Below, piece after piece: positions 1 through 7,409 of a stretch of DNA of 19,868 nucleotides (positions within the stretch are counted from its first letter, which is position 1; each line of letters begins with the position of its first letter). Under the pieces are notes generated by a model that worked only from the letters and a program-made list of their open reading frames with translations, ran no database searches and was not told the origin of the DNA. Source of the stretch: JBGSKY01 sp041740995 (GTDB lineage Bacteria > Planctomycetota > Planctomycetia > Pirellulales > Pirellulaceae); NCBI GenBank assembly GCA_041740995.1, contig JBGSKY010000055.1, positions 1 through 19,868 of the forward strand, written 5' to 3'. Position numbers and translations under genes: made by a program.

Positions 1-644
1 ATCGTTGGATGATCATAAACGACATAACAGCTTCGCCAATCGCCATCGCGAGGCTGACCAACGCTTCCCACGTTGATCATATATTTATCTTGATCGCTCA
101 GTTTGGTTCCGCCGCCCAATTCCGAAGCAGGCAAAAACTCCATTTCACTTGAGAAAATGCCGGGCACATGCGTGTGTCCCTGAAAGCAAGTTTGCGAAAT
201 CATCGAAAAAAGTTTTTCCATCTTCCTTCGATTGTGAACATCCTCTGGAAAAACATATTCGTTCAGCGGATTGCGAATTGAACCATGAACATAAGTAGCC
301 TGATCTTCTTTGATAAAACGCGGCAGCTCTAAAAGATATTGAAGTCGGTCTTTAATTTGCTTTTTAGTGCCAACATTTTCGATCACATTTCGTGTCCAAA
401 AAATCGCTTGCTCGGCAGCGCTGCTAAAACCCTCTGGATCAATTAAAGCACCGTAGTCATGATTGCCCAATACACAAGCGTCAAGCGTTCTGACGAGATC
501 AAGGCATTCATTGGGATTAGGACCGTAACCGATGACATCGCCGAGACAATAAACCTTGTCACATTGGCGCGAAGCGATGTCTTGCAGCACTGCTTGCAAG
601 GCTGTCAAGTTACCGTGTATGTCGCTGATAATAGCGATTCGCAT
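1..644 (-). CDS. Metallophosphoesterase, YfcE/MJ0936-like (partial, 3' end outside window)
   Basis: Reading leftward from an ATG at 642-644, an open frame of 214 codons runs to the window edge without a stop. It starts MRIAIISDIHGN and shows the calcineurin-like metal-binding set in order: D-x-H (SDIHGN), CLGD, GNHD, a mid-protein VHGS histidine, and GHTH, followed by a MINVGSVGQPRDGD segment that usually lies near the end of these small enzymes. The family holds a dinuclear metal centre and hydrolyses phosphodiesters or phosphomonoesters; it is probably cytosolic because no signal peptide is visible. The physiological substrate cannot be read from sequence. It is a close paralogue of the gene at 898-1659, which lies just upstream on the same strand across a 253-bp gap, so it is probably a tandem duplicate. 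About 30-40 C-terminal residues appear to be missing, judged from the paralogue. Confidence 0.9.
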   Translation of the reverse strand, partial: MRIAIISDIHGNLTALQAVLQDIASRQCDKVYCLGDVIGYGPNPNECLDLVRTLDACVLGNHDYGALIDPEGFSSAAEQAIFWTRNVIENVGTKKQIKDRLQYLLELPRFIKEDQATYVHGSIRNPLNEYVFPEDVHNRRKMEKLFSMISQTCFQGHTHVPGIFSSEMEFLPASELGGGTKLSDQDKYMINVGSVGQPRDGDWRSCYVVYDHPT

Positions 645-747
645 TTGAACAGAGCTCAGTAGAGGAAGATTAGCGGTAACATGATTAGGAGGATATACGG
701 AAAACGGAGGAAGGGGAGTTTTTAATCAGGGTCAGCTAGCAACTAGG

Positions 748-776
748 ATTCCAGGGCAATTTTGAACGATCGTCAA
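748..776 (-). promoter_or_regulatory. Possible sigma70-type promoter for the first metallophosphoesterase gene
   Basis: On the minus strand, TTGACG (776-771) and TGGAAT (753-748) are separated by exactly 17 bases. The -35 matches 5 of 6 consensus bases and the -10 only 4 of 6. It would leave a leader of roughly 100 bases before the ATG at 644. The 253-bp gap between the two paralogues is long enough for a separate promoter. This is a weak call based on spacing and partial consensus only. Confidence 0.22.
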
Positions 777-897
777 AAATGCTCGGCATATGCGACTGCA
801 ACGTTTACGCAGTTTGCAACTCTTCGAATCCGTGAATTTAAAGACTCCAATTTTTTCGATTCAATCGGTTTTAAACGCGAAAACGAACGTTGGAGCC

Positions 898-1659
898 CTA
901 GCGTCCAGTTCGTAAACGATCTCCCAAGACATTTTCCAGGTCCGGAATAGCGTAAATCTTTTCTATCGTTTTTTCAAAATCATACTCAACCCGCCGGTAA
1001 AAAATTCTTTGAAGGTCCTTATCGAGAATCACGTAACAGCTCTTGGGATTCTCGTCCCGCGGTTGCCCGACACTGCCGACGTTGATCATCAATTTCTCAC
1101 GTGCAAGTGCGAATTCAAAATCGCACTGATCGGGTTCAATAAACTCCAAATCCTCAGTAAAAACCCCTGGCATATGAGTATGACCTTGAAAACAAAACTG
1201 CTTCACTCGATCAAACATGCTCCGCATTTTCGGTTCGTCGTAAATGGTTTCGGGAAATACGTACTCGTTTGTCGGATCTCGAGGTGACCCATGCAAGAAC
1301 AGGTAGGTACCTTCGACAACCTGTTTTTGAAGCTCGCTGATGAAATCCCAGCGTTTGTTGGCAACAGATTGACGACCGCCGGACGTATCATCGAGCCGAT
1401 CGCGGGTCCAGTAGATCGCTCTCAATGCAACAGGATTGAAGCCTTCTGGATCGAAAAGAGCGGCTTGATCGTGGTTGCCTAGAATTGAAAAGCGTGCTTT
1501 CTTCATAATCAAATCCAGGCATTCACAAGGATTTGGGCCGTAGCCAACGATATCGCCCAGACAAATTACTTCATCAATCGACTGCGATTCGATATCAGCA
1601 AACACTGCATTGAGTGCTTCAAGATTCCCATGGATGTCGCTGATTAACGCTAGCCGCAC
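898..1659 (-). CDS. Metallophosphoesterase, YfcE/MJ0936-like (253 aa)
   Basis: This is a complete member of the calcineurin-like phosphoesterase superfamily. Metal ligands are visible in the expected order: D8 and H10 (SDIHGN), D36 (CLGD), N62-H63 (GNHD), H123 (FLHGS), and H160 and H162 (GHTH). Length and motif spacing fit the small YfcE/MJ0936-type phosphodiesterases. The start is GTG at 1659, supported by AGGAG on the minus strand (1673-1669) nine bases upstream. No signal peptide or membrane segment is seen, so a cytosolic hydrolase is likely; the substrate is unknown. The protein aligns without gaps over its first 90 residues with the truncated gene downstream and is clearly its tandem paralogue. 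Family is secure; specific function is not. Confidence 0.93.
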   Translation of the reverse strand: MRLALISDIHGNLEALNAVFADIESQSIDEVICLGDIVGYGPNPCECLDLIMKKARFSILGNHDQAALFDPEGFNPVALRAIYWTRDRLDDTSGGRQSVANKRWDFISELQKQVVEGTYLFLHGSPRDPTNEYVFPETIYDEPKMRSMFDRVKQFCFQGHTHMPGVFTEDLEFIEPDQCDFEFALAREKLMINVGSVGQPRDENPKSCYVILDKDLQRIFYRRVEYDFEKTIEKIYAIPDLENVLGDRLRTGR

Positions 1660-2037
1660 TGTTGCAAACTCCTGTTGAAAGAATCGCTCATTCTATCTTT
1701 ACACTTGAAATAGGCACAAGCACGCATGAGTCATCGAAATTTTATGCTCTACTAAAACCCGAAAGTACCGAAATTGTAGTGATTTTTGTCCGCCGCGGTG
1801 CCATGTATGATGTTCATAGTCGATTATCCTGGATGGCCTGTTGTCCGCAAAGGACCTAAATGTAGCTCTGAAGTCACGAGCCTGTGCTTTAGAAAATCGA
1901 TATTGAAACTGCCGCAAGCGGCCAGCCCGGTCGCTTGATCATATTCGTTCGATAGCGATTGGGGAGTGCCGATAGAATGTGCGGATCTTCCAGAACGCAA
2001 TCACCGCATGCTTATAGGAGCCATAATTCAATTGGAA
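1660..2037. other. Divergent intergenic region between metallophosphoesterase and tsaB
   Basis: This gap of up to 378 bases (about 300 if tsaB begins at the GTG at 1966) separates two divergent genes and should hold both promoters. On the minus strand a TAGAAT hexamer near 1690 could be a -10 for the phosphoesterase, but it has no good -35. A short GC-rich inverted repeat, GCCG-CAAG-CGGC, lies at 1911-1922. No convincing gene was found: the short open frames here have no recognisable features. Confidence 0.4.
1669..1673 (-). promoter_or_regulatory. Ribosome binding site fixing the GTG start at 1659
   Basis: AGGAG on the minus strand sits nine bases upstream of the GTG that begins MRLALISDIHGN. 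It is one of the few clear Shine-Dalgarno sequences in the window and supports a non-ATG start here. Confidence 0.6.
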
Positions 2038-2808
2038 ATGCCCAAGACCTCTCAGGTTCACAAAACAATTCAAGGAACGATCTTGTGCATCGAAACCAGC
2101 GGATTTCATGGCTCAGTTGCTTTAAAAATTGGCGATAAAGTCGACGACTTCGAACTCCCGACCGATTTCGGCTCAGCCAAATCGATTGCGCCGGCAATCG
2201 CATCGCTGCTCTCTAGAAACTCCGTTCGGTCATCCGACCTCGACTTGATTGCCGTTGTACAAGGTCCTGGTTCGTTCACTGGCTTGCGAGTCGGCCTTGC
2301 TTTAAGTCGGGCAATGGCGTTTGCGAACGACACACCAATGATCGGCATTAGCTCACTCGAACTAATCGCACAAACTTTCAGCGATTTCGCTCGCTCTACA
2401 AATCCGTCTAAATGGTTCGATCCCAACCAGTCTGACGTGATAATCGCTACTGCCATCAATGCATTCCGAAGTGAAGCCTTTTTCGGTCTTTTTCAATTTT
2501 CCATGGCATCGCAGGTAGTTCGGCGAACTGCGGTTGATCAGCGTGTATTGGTCACCGAGATTGGATCGCATTTTCCGGCTAAAGCCATTGGAAAGCAAGT
2601 GTTTTTGGTCGGGCCAGAGCCGAAAACTTTTTTTCCGAACGAACTCTGGGGCAGCGATATTTCACACTGTACGGTCCGACCGTCAGCTCGTTCCATGCTC
2701 CCTATCATCGGCCGAACATTGGAGTCCGAAGTGCAAAATGCACCCGATAACTTGTTGCCGATCTACCTTCGCGGGAGTGCAGCCGAGGAAAAAATTCGGG
2801 CGACTTGA
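2038..2808 (+). CDS. tsaB: tRNA threonylcarbamoyladenosine biosynthesis protein TsaB
   Basis: TsaB is the non-catalytic partner of TsaD in the complex that transfers threonylcarbamoyl to A37 of ANN-decoding tRNAs (t6A). From the ATG at 2038 the product is 256 aa and carries the ASKHA-fold N-terminal signature ILCIETSG (residues 15-22) and the family hallmark GPGSFTGLRVGLALSRA (76-92). The C-terminal part is poorly conserved, as usual for the family, and ends PIYLRG, which resembles the usual end of family members. The start is uncertain: the frame is open back to a GTG at 1966 (280 aa) with another ATG at 2008, none with a well-spaced Shine-Dalgarno. I prefer 2038 because family members usually begin a few residues before this signature. 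The last 46 bases overlap the convergent gene ending at 2763. Confidence 0.9.
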   Translation: MPKTSQVHKTIQGTILCIETSGFHGSVALKIGDKVDDFELPTDFGSAKSIAPAIASLLSRNSVRSSDLDLIAVVQGPGSFTGLRVGLALSRAMAFANDTPMIGISSLELIAQTFSDFARSTNPSKWFDPNQSDVIIATAINAFRSEAFFGLFQFSMASQVVRRTAVDQRVLVTEIGSHFPAKAIGKQVFLVGPEPKTFFPNELWGSDISHCTVRPSARSMLPIIGRTLESEVQNAPDNLLPIYLRGSAAEEKIRAT

Positions 2809-3620
2809 AGCAAAGCGGCGACGTTATACGGCTTTCCGCAGATGTTTGTATTTGGCTCCGTTAGAGCGCATCCAACTTCGTCCCAACGAGGAAAATTGCT
2901 CGCCAAAAACACGATTGCTTGCGGGTAGGCGGTATGCAAGTTCCTAACAAAACACCGCAAGATATCCGAACTCGCGTTTAGGAAATCCAAATCGACCACG
3001 ATCAACGTGGGTTCGATTTCGGGCAGTCTGCCGCTGTTTTCTATTGCGACCGCATTCCATCCGTCGGAATTGTCACCAAAAAAGTTCCCGACAGCAGCCA
3101 TAAAGCTTCGACGGTGTTCCGAATCGTTGCTGACTAAAAGAGCCAATGCCGGTATCGATTTTGAGCAAGACGAATCGATTGCGATCTCCCGATTGCCCGA
3201 TTTGGCTTTTATGAAACTCACGGCAATATAGCTTTCGAACCAGTAAAAAACCTGCTCATTCGGCAATAGCTTCAAAATGGAACGCCCGGCGATGCCTTGC
3301 CACCATTCTCCGAGGAAAGCGAGTTTGACCGCTTTTTCATTTTCGGAAGACGAAGATTTTTGCTCATCAAAACCTACAAAATCGCGGTTGGGAATGAAAA
3401 TGGCCTCAAAATCCTGGCAAATCAGAACCGACGAAGCTTGCTTCGAACTGCTCACGTAGGGCTGCGACCTTGTATCCATTGGCGTTGCAGAGACCGAACT
3501 GATCTGCGTTTTGCACCAACGAAGTTCGGATGGGAGATGCAAATGATTTGTGACCATTTCTGACGTTTTCCAAGTTATTTGAGGGGTCGGACGCCTGGAA
3601 AACTCACCAAGCGTTGGCAT
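2763..3620 (-). CDS. Uncharacterised protein with C-terminal receiver-like domain
   Basis: I do not recognise this 285-aa protein as a named family. Residues about 157-278 look like a divergent response-regulator receiver: a first strand ALALLVSND with D166 in place of the usual acidic pair, LIVVDLDF with D210 at the phospho-acceptor position, IVFLAS as strand four, and CGKPY with K263-P264, the classic lysine-proline step before the last helix. The first 150 residues contain a possible small domain (about 95-145, rich in aromatic and hydrophobic residues) and a polar, low-complexity N-terminus. No DNA-binding or kinase domain is visible. The start is uncertain: ATG at 3620, or ATG at 3557, preceded by GGAAA. 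The tail overlaps convergent tsaB by 46 bases. It is probably a real gene, because a receiver pattern of this quality would be unlikely in a shadow frame. Confidence 0.62.
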   Translation of the reverse strand: MPTLGEFSRRPTPQITWKTSEMVTNHLHLPSELRWCKTQISSVSATPMDTRSQPYVSSSKQASSVLICQDFEAIFIPNRDFVGFDEQKSSSSENEKAVKLAFLGEWWQGIAGRSILKLLPNEQVFYWFESYIAVSFIKAKSGNREIAIDSSCSKSIPALALLVSNDSEHRRSFMAAVGNFFGDNSDGWNAVAIENSGRLPEIEPTLIVVDLDFLNASSDILRCFVRNLHTAYPQAIVFLASNFPRWDEVGCALTEPNTNICGKPYNVAALLQVARIFSSAALPRR

Positions 3621-3813
3621 CTCTTGCAGGAACGGGGAACTAACCTATACTCTGTCCAGTTTTCACAAACCTCGAAAGCCACCCAAACCACCCATTCTGC
3701 CAATTTGCAGACTATTGATTTATCCTTCACGTCCCGGATGGCTTTGATTTTGGTTTGCCTTGTGTCAAGAGTTCTATGACTTTGGTCTTTGAACTACTCG
3801 ACGCCCGGTACCG

Positions 3814-3841
3814 TTGGTACGGACTTACTTGTTTTTATACT
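3814..3841 (+). promoter_or_regulatory. Candidate sigma70-type promoter of the thioredoxin-like gene
   Basis: TTGGTA (3814-3819) and TATACT (3836-3841) are separated by 16 bases. The -10 matches 5 of 6 and the -35 matches 4 of 6 consensus bases. Transcription would begin near 3848, just ahead of the AAGGA ribosome binding site and the ATG at 3865, giving a very short leader. The same stretch contains an upstream in-frame TTG at 3814, which would then not be transcribed and so argues for the start at 3865. Confidence 0.4.
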
Positions 3842-3850
3842 TTCAGACGG

Positions 3851-3855
3851 AAGGA
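3851..3855 (+). promoter_or_regulatory. Ribosome binding site deciding the start at 3865
   Basis: AAGGA lies nine bases before the ATG at 3865 and selects that codon over the in-frame TTG at 3814. Confidence 0.55.
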
Positions 3856-3864
3856 CTTCTTCGC

Positions 3865-4278
3865 ATGTTGCGATTAGTTAGCTTGTTTCTAATGACTGTT
3901 GTGCATTCTTCGCACGTTGAAAAGCTGAGCTATGAGGCGGCTTATCAAAAAGCCCAAAAAGAAGAGAAGATTTTGTTGGTTGTTGTCGGTGCCGAATGGT
4001 GCGTTGCCTGCAAGTCTTTGAAATCCGGTACGCTCGAACCGATGCAGGAATCTGGAAAATTGGATTGCGTTGTTCTGACACAAGTCGACAAAGACGACCA
4101 GCCAGAACTGGCAAAACAAGTAATGAGCGGCAGCACGTTACCGCAATTGGTTGCCTTCAAACAAACCGCATCTGGCTGGAAGCGTTTTTCACTTAGCGGC
4201 AATCAGAGCCAAGGTCGCGTCGAAGAGCTGATTCGGACTGCTGAAGGCCCCAAATTAGACGTACCGACGGCGAAATGA
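3865..4278 (+). CDS. Thioredoxin-like protein, likely exported or membrane-anchored
   Basis: The 137-aa product opens with a hydrophobic leader (MLRLVSLFLMTVVHSS), which reads as a short signal peptide or anchor. A thioredoxin fold follows: LLVVVGAEWCVACK with the redox pair C46-x-x-C49, and SGSTLPQLVAF with cis-proline P93. It resembles the DsbD-gamma/thioredoxin_7 group, which reduce or isomerise disulfides outside the cytoplasm; direction of electron flow cannot be deduced. The active-site spacer is VA rather than the GP of classical thioredoxin or the PH of DsbA. The start is set by AAGGA at 3851-3855. The gene appears monocistronic, with its own promoter candidate and a strong terminator downstream at 4354. 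Confidence 0.85.
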   Translation: MLRLVSLFLMTVVHSSHVEKLSYEAAYQKAQKEEKILLVVVGAEWCVACKSLKSGTLEPMQESGKLDCVVLTQVDKDDQPELAKQVMSGSTLPQLVAFKQTASGWKRFSLSGNQSQGRVEELIRTAEGPKLDVPTAK

Positions 4279-4291
4279 GACAATAACAACG

Positions 4292-4337
4292 TCCACTTTG
4301 AGCTTGTACGAAGTGGATGGTGAGCCGAAAAATCGGC
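4292..4337 (+). other. Two hairpin-forming inverted repeats in the 3' region of the thioredoxin-like gene
   Basis: TCCACTT (4292-4298) pairs with AAGTGGA (4311-4317) around a 12-base loop, and GCCGA (4324-4328) pairs with TCGGC (4333-4337) around AAAA. Neither has a U tract. Both precede the terminator at 4354, so the transcript would end in three consecutive hairpins. They may protect the 3' end from decay, which is inference. Confidence 0.4.
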
Positions 4338-4353
4338 GCAATCGAATTAGATT

Positions 4354-4387
4354 GGAAGCGGGAATAGATCCGCTTCCATTTTTTATT
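4354..4387 (+). terminator. Intrinsic terminator after the thioredoxin-like gene
   Basis: GGAAGCGG (4354-4361) and CCGCTTCC (4370-4377) form a perfect 8-bp stem around an 8-base loop, followed by ATTTTTTATT. This is a textbook Rho-independent terminator 76 bases after the stop codon at 4278. Confidence 0.88.
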
Positions 4388-4509
4388 AATTGCCATGTAT
4401 ATTTGGCGTCATAAAGATCAGAATAAGACGTGGATGCAGTTTCTGATTGCGGAGATCCCAAAATTGTGGTGAATAGCTAAGCCGATTCGATGTCTCGAAA
4501 TTTATCATC

Positions 4510-5577
4510 ATGAATATCATCGAAGCACTCAAATCGAAACGGACGCCGCTTAAGAAAAGCGAGCCTGTTGCCATGCTGGTGCTACGTCTGACGTTTGTGC
4601 TAATCATTATTGGCGTAGGGACGATTTTCGTTCGTTCGACCACAGATGGCAGCCCGAACTACATGCCGTACTTCATGCTGAGCGGTTGCCTGTTGGTCGC
4701 CGCTGGCGTGATCGCAGTTGACATGTTATTTGAGAAAAAGCGGATCGAGATCATCTCGGCCGTCTATTTCGGACTGCTTGTCGGCTTATTCATGACGAAT
4801 CTTTTGTGGGTTGCATTGACCCCAATCGTCAGTTATTTGCCAGGATCTGCGGCTTTTTCGTTGATGTTGGCCGTCGTGCTGTGCTACGTGTGTATTTCTC
4901 TGCTCCTACAGACCAAAGACGATTTCCGCTTCGTCATTCCTTACGTTGAATTTGTGCGTGAGATAAAAGGGACTCACCCGCTGATACTCGACACCAGCAG
5001 TATTATCGACGGCCGGCTGGCCAATTTAGCCGACACATCGATCCTTGATAGCCAAATTATTATGCCGCAATTTGTCCTGCAAGAACTTCAAACGATCGCG
5101 GACAGCAATGACAAAATGCGTCGAACGCGCGGGCGACGTGGGCTCGACATCCTAAATACGCTTCAAAATCATGAAAAGCTCGAATTCGTAGTGTACGAAC
5201 GAGAGCTAAGTGAGTGGGCCGGCTTGCCGGTGGATATGAAGCTCGTCGCCCTTGCGAAGCATCTGAATGGCAAATTGGTCACCGGCGATTTTAACTTGAA
5301 CAAGGTTGCTAAGGTACACAACGTTGAAGTCGTCAACTTGAATGAAATTGCTAACGCTTTGCGACCGCAATTCTTGCCCGGCGAGGCATTTCAAATCCGA
5401 ATCGTTAAATCTGGTGAAGGTAACGAGCAGGGCGTCGGCTATCTTGACGACGGCACAATGGTTGTCGTCGAAGGCGGTCGTGATCGGATAGGTCGGACAT
5501 CCGGCGTCGTGGTCACCAGTAATTTGCAAACTCAAAGCGGTAGAATGATCTTCGCAAAGGTCGACGATGTGCTCTGA
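4510..5577 (+). CDS. Membrane-anchored PIN and TRAM domain protein (YacL family)
   Basis: The 355-aa protein has four predicted membrane segments (about 20-42, 52-72, 80-103 and 115-134), then a PIN nuclease-like domain (about 157-285) and a C-terminal TRAM domain (about 288-350). This order matches Bacillus YacL and its relatives. PIN acidic residues are present: D161 in LILDTSS, E192 in VLQELQ, D242 in PVDMKL and D260 in VTGDFN, so nuclease activity is plausible. The TRAM part suggests RNA binding. The family's substrate is not firmly known; a membrane-tethered RNA-processing role is the usual inference. The ATG at 4510 follows the upstream terminator by about 120 bases, so a separate promoter is expected, though none is obvious. 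Convergent with the permease gene downstream. Confidence 0.92.
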   Translation: MNIIEALKSKRTPLKKSEPVAMLVLRLTFVLIIIGVGTIFVRSTTDGSPNYMPYFMLSGCLLVAAGVIAVDMLFEKKRIEIISAVYFGLLVGLFMTNLLWVALTPIVSYLPGSAAFSLMLAVVLCYVCISLLLQTKDDFRFVIPYVEFVREIKGTHPLILDTSSIIDGRLANLADTSILDSQIIMPQFVLQELQTIADSNDKMRRTRGRRGLDILNTLQNHEKLEFVVYERELSEWAGLPVDMKLVALAKHLNGKLVTGDFNLNKVAKVHNVEVVNLNEIANALRPQFLPGEAFQIRIVKSGEGNEQGVGYLDDGTMVVVEGGRDRIGRTSGVVVTSNLQTQSGRMIFAKVDDVL

Positions 5578-5635
5578 CGTACTCCTGGGCTGATGCGTTA
5601 GACGAATTTCACTTGAGTATTGAAAAACGCAGATT

Positions 5636-6607
5636 TCAGCTAGTGCTCTGTTCCAAAGCAAGTCTGTTTCGCTGCTCTACCAACTCGTCGCTAAACTCTT
5701 CGTTCGCGTCAAATCGAGCCTTCTTGCGACGAATTCGAGAGCGTCGCATTAGATCGAAAGTATAAATCGCCAACGAGAGCCAGACGCAACCAAAAGCAAT
5801 CCATTTTATCAGCGGCATTGGTTCCAAATAAATGAGCCACCCAATTAGTAGACCCAGCGTCGGGCTGATGTACTGCATCATTCCCAATGTTACAAAACTG
5901 CATCGGCTTGCGGCGAATGCGAATAGAAACAAAGGTACTGTAGTTATAGGTCCGGCGGAGACTAACATTGCCCACTCAATTGCTTGGCGTGGTGGCGTGT
6001 GGTTCGCGTCCAAAAAAAATAATGTAACGACGGCCAAGGGCGCAAGCACGGAAGTTTCCAAAGCCAGCCCAATACCCGCAGGCAGCTTTGATTGCTTCTT
6101 TAGTAGCGAGTAAGTTGCAAAAGTGACGGCCAAGACAACCGCCACCCAGGGAGTCTCCTCCATGGTCAGCAACATTACGAGAACCGCAGCTAGTGCGATC
6201 CCGATAGCAAAAACTTGGTATCGATTGATCGATTCTTTCAGCAAGACGACTGCCAACGCAACATTGCAAAGCGGATTTAGAAAGTAGCCCAATGACGTTT
6301 CGATGACACGTCCATGTTGAACCGCCCAGATGAACAGTAGCCAGTTGGCGGCGATTAGTATTGCAGCCGGAATGCAGGTCCGCCAAAAGCTAGGCGATCT
6401 GCCAGCTCGCCAGAAAGCGGGCATTTGGCCTGTCACTAGCATGACAAAAACCAGGGCGACAAGCGACCAGATCACACGATGGCAGACGATAACTGTGCTG
6501 TCGATGCCTTGAAAAAATTTCCAGTAGATTGGCAGCACGCCCCATATAATAAATGCGATGACACCCGCCAAAATGCCGCTACTGTCGACCTTTGCTTGCT
6601 CCTGCAT
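5636..6607 (-). CDS. rarD: RarD-type EamA-family permease
   Basis: The 323-aa product has about ten hydrophobic segments in two EamA repeats. It opens with the RarD-typical GILAGVIAFIIWGVLPIYWK and carries LGYFLNPLCNVALAVVLLKE near the middle and LGMMQYISPTLGLLIGWLIYLE near the end, both close to Escherichia coli RarD. RarD proteins are inner-membrane drug/metabolite-superfamily transporters, named after chloramphenicol sensitivity; the true substrate is not established. The C-terminal tail (about 290-323) is basic then acidic and longer than in the classic protein. It is divergent from smpB across about 209 bases, and its 3' end faces the PIN-TRAM gene. The start ATG at 6607 has AGGA about 16 bases upstream, too far to be convincing. 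Confidence 0.9.
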   Translation of the reverse strand: MQEQAKVDSSGILAGVIAFIIWGVLPIYWKFFQGIDSTVIVCHRVIWSLVALVFVMLVTGQMPAFWRAGRSPSFWRTCIPAAILIAANWLLFIWAVQHGRVIETSLGYFLNPLCNVALAVVLLKESINRYQVFAIGIALAAVLVMLLTMEETPWVAVVLAVTFATYSLLKKQSKLPAGIGLALETSVLAPLAVVTLFFLDANHTPPRQAIEWAMLVSAGPITTVPLFLFAFAASRCSFVTLGMMQYISPTLGLLIGWLIYLEPMPLIKWIAFGCVWLSLAIYTFDLMRRSRIRRKKARFDANEEFSDELVEQRNRLALEQSTS

Positions 6608-6816
6608 TTGATATCGCTTTGCTTCCTGAACCGGCCGTTACCGTTTGCAGTAATATTCGAGATGGATAGAAATTTTTGGCGCAGACGGCTGAACCAAATC
6701 TGCCGCACAGAACTTCGCAAACCGCGAATTCGACCTTGGGTAGGTTGCTACACAGTGGCTCTTCACTAAGCTTAGGTTCAATCAAAAGTTCTTGTCAACC
6801 GTCGGATACACCTCAA

Positions 6817-7347
6817 GTGAGCAAGCAAAAATCGAAACCGACCAAGCCTTTGCCGAAAAGTACTAGCGCCAAGAGTGCGAAGGAAGAGACACCCGCGAAA
6901 ATGATCGCGGATAACCGCAAAGCAAAACATGAGTACCAGATTCTCGAATCGGTTGAATGTGGATTGGTGCTCCGCGGGACCGAAGTGAAATCGCTCAGGA
7001 CAGGCAAATGCTCGCTGGATGAAGCATATGGTCGCGTTCGTGACGGAGAATTGTGGCTCGTCGGATGCGATATCCCTGAATACAAGCAAGCTGTCTATTG
7101 GAATCATGAAGCGAAACGGCCGCGAAAGCTTCTGTTGCATCGTCGCGAAATGAATCGCTTTGTTGGTAAGACGAAAGAAAAAGGGCTGACGCTCGTCCCT
7201 TTGCGATTGTATTTCAATGAGCGAGGTTTAGCCAAATGCTCTCTTGCGTTATGCAAAGGGCTTCAATTGCACGATAAGCGGCAGGTCTTGAAAAAGAATG
7301 ATGCACGCCGCGAAATCGAACGAGCAATGCGTCGCAAGACTCCGTAG
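6817..7347 (+). CDS. smpB: SsrA-binding protein SmpB
   Basis: SmpB binds tmRNA and delivers it to stalled ribosomes for trans-translation. The core is unmistakable: IADNRKAKHEYQILE, GLVLRGTEVKSLRTGKCSLDEAY, then KRPRKLLLHRREM and a basic C-terminal tail (NDARREIERAMRRKTP) of the kind that enters the decoding channel. Two starts are possible. GTG at 6817 gives 176 aa with a lysine-rich N-terminal extension (VSKQKSKPTKPLPKS...). ATG at 6901 gives 148 aa, close to the usual size, with AGGAAGAG at 6881-6888 twelve bases upstream. I list the GTG because the extension has the composition of a real protein terminus, but the ATG is a fair alternative. The tmRNA gene itself is not in the window. The ABC transporter genes follow after 62 bases. 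Confidence 0.93.
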   Translation: MSKQKSKPTKPLPKSTSAKSAKEETPAKMIADNRKAKHEYQILESVECGLVLRGTEVKSLRTGKCSLDEAYGRVRDGELWLVGCDIPEYKQAVYWNHEAKRPRKLLLHRREMNRFVGKTKEKGLTLVPLRLYFNERGLAKCSLALCKGLQLHDKRQVLKKNDARREIERAMRRKTP

Positions 7348-7409
7348 TCACGCGATTTTCGCTCTTCAAAACTAACTGGTTTGCGCCTTTTCAAGATCCA
7401 TTATTCGTC

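Noticed and set aside
762..950. Small plus-strand open frame in the gap between the two metallophosphoesterases
   Set aside because: It overlaps the 3' end of the 898-1659 gene, has no ribosome binding site and shows no recognisable pattern.
1699..1917. Small minus-strand open frame upstream of the phosphoesterase at 898-1659
   Set aside because: The product looks like random sequence, there is no Shine-Dalgarno, and the region is better explained as a divergent promoter region.
4324..4337. GCCGA-AAAA-TCGGC hairpin as a second terminator
   Set aside because: The stem is only five base pairs and no T run follows; the true terminator is the 8-bp stem with T tract at 4354-4387.
5976..6386. Open frame of about 136 codons inside rarD on the same strand but another frame
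   Set aside because: The residue composition is that of an out-of-frame translation, and the RarD frame is continuous and well conserved here.
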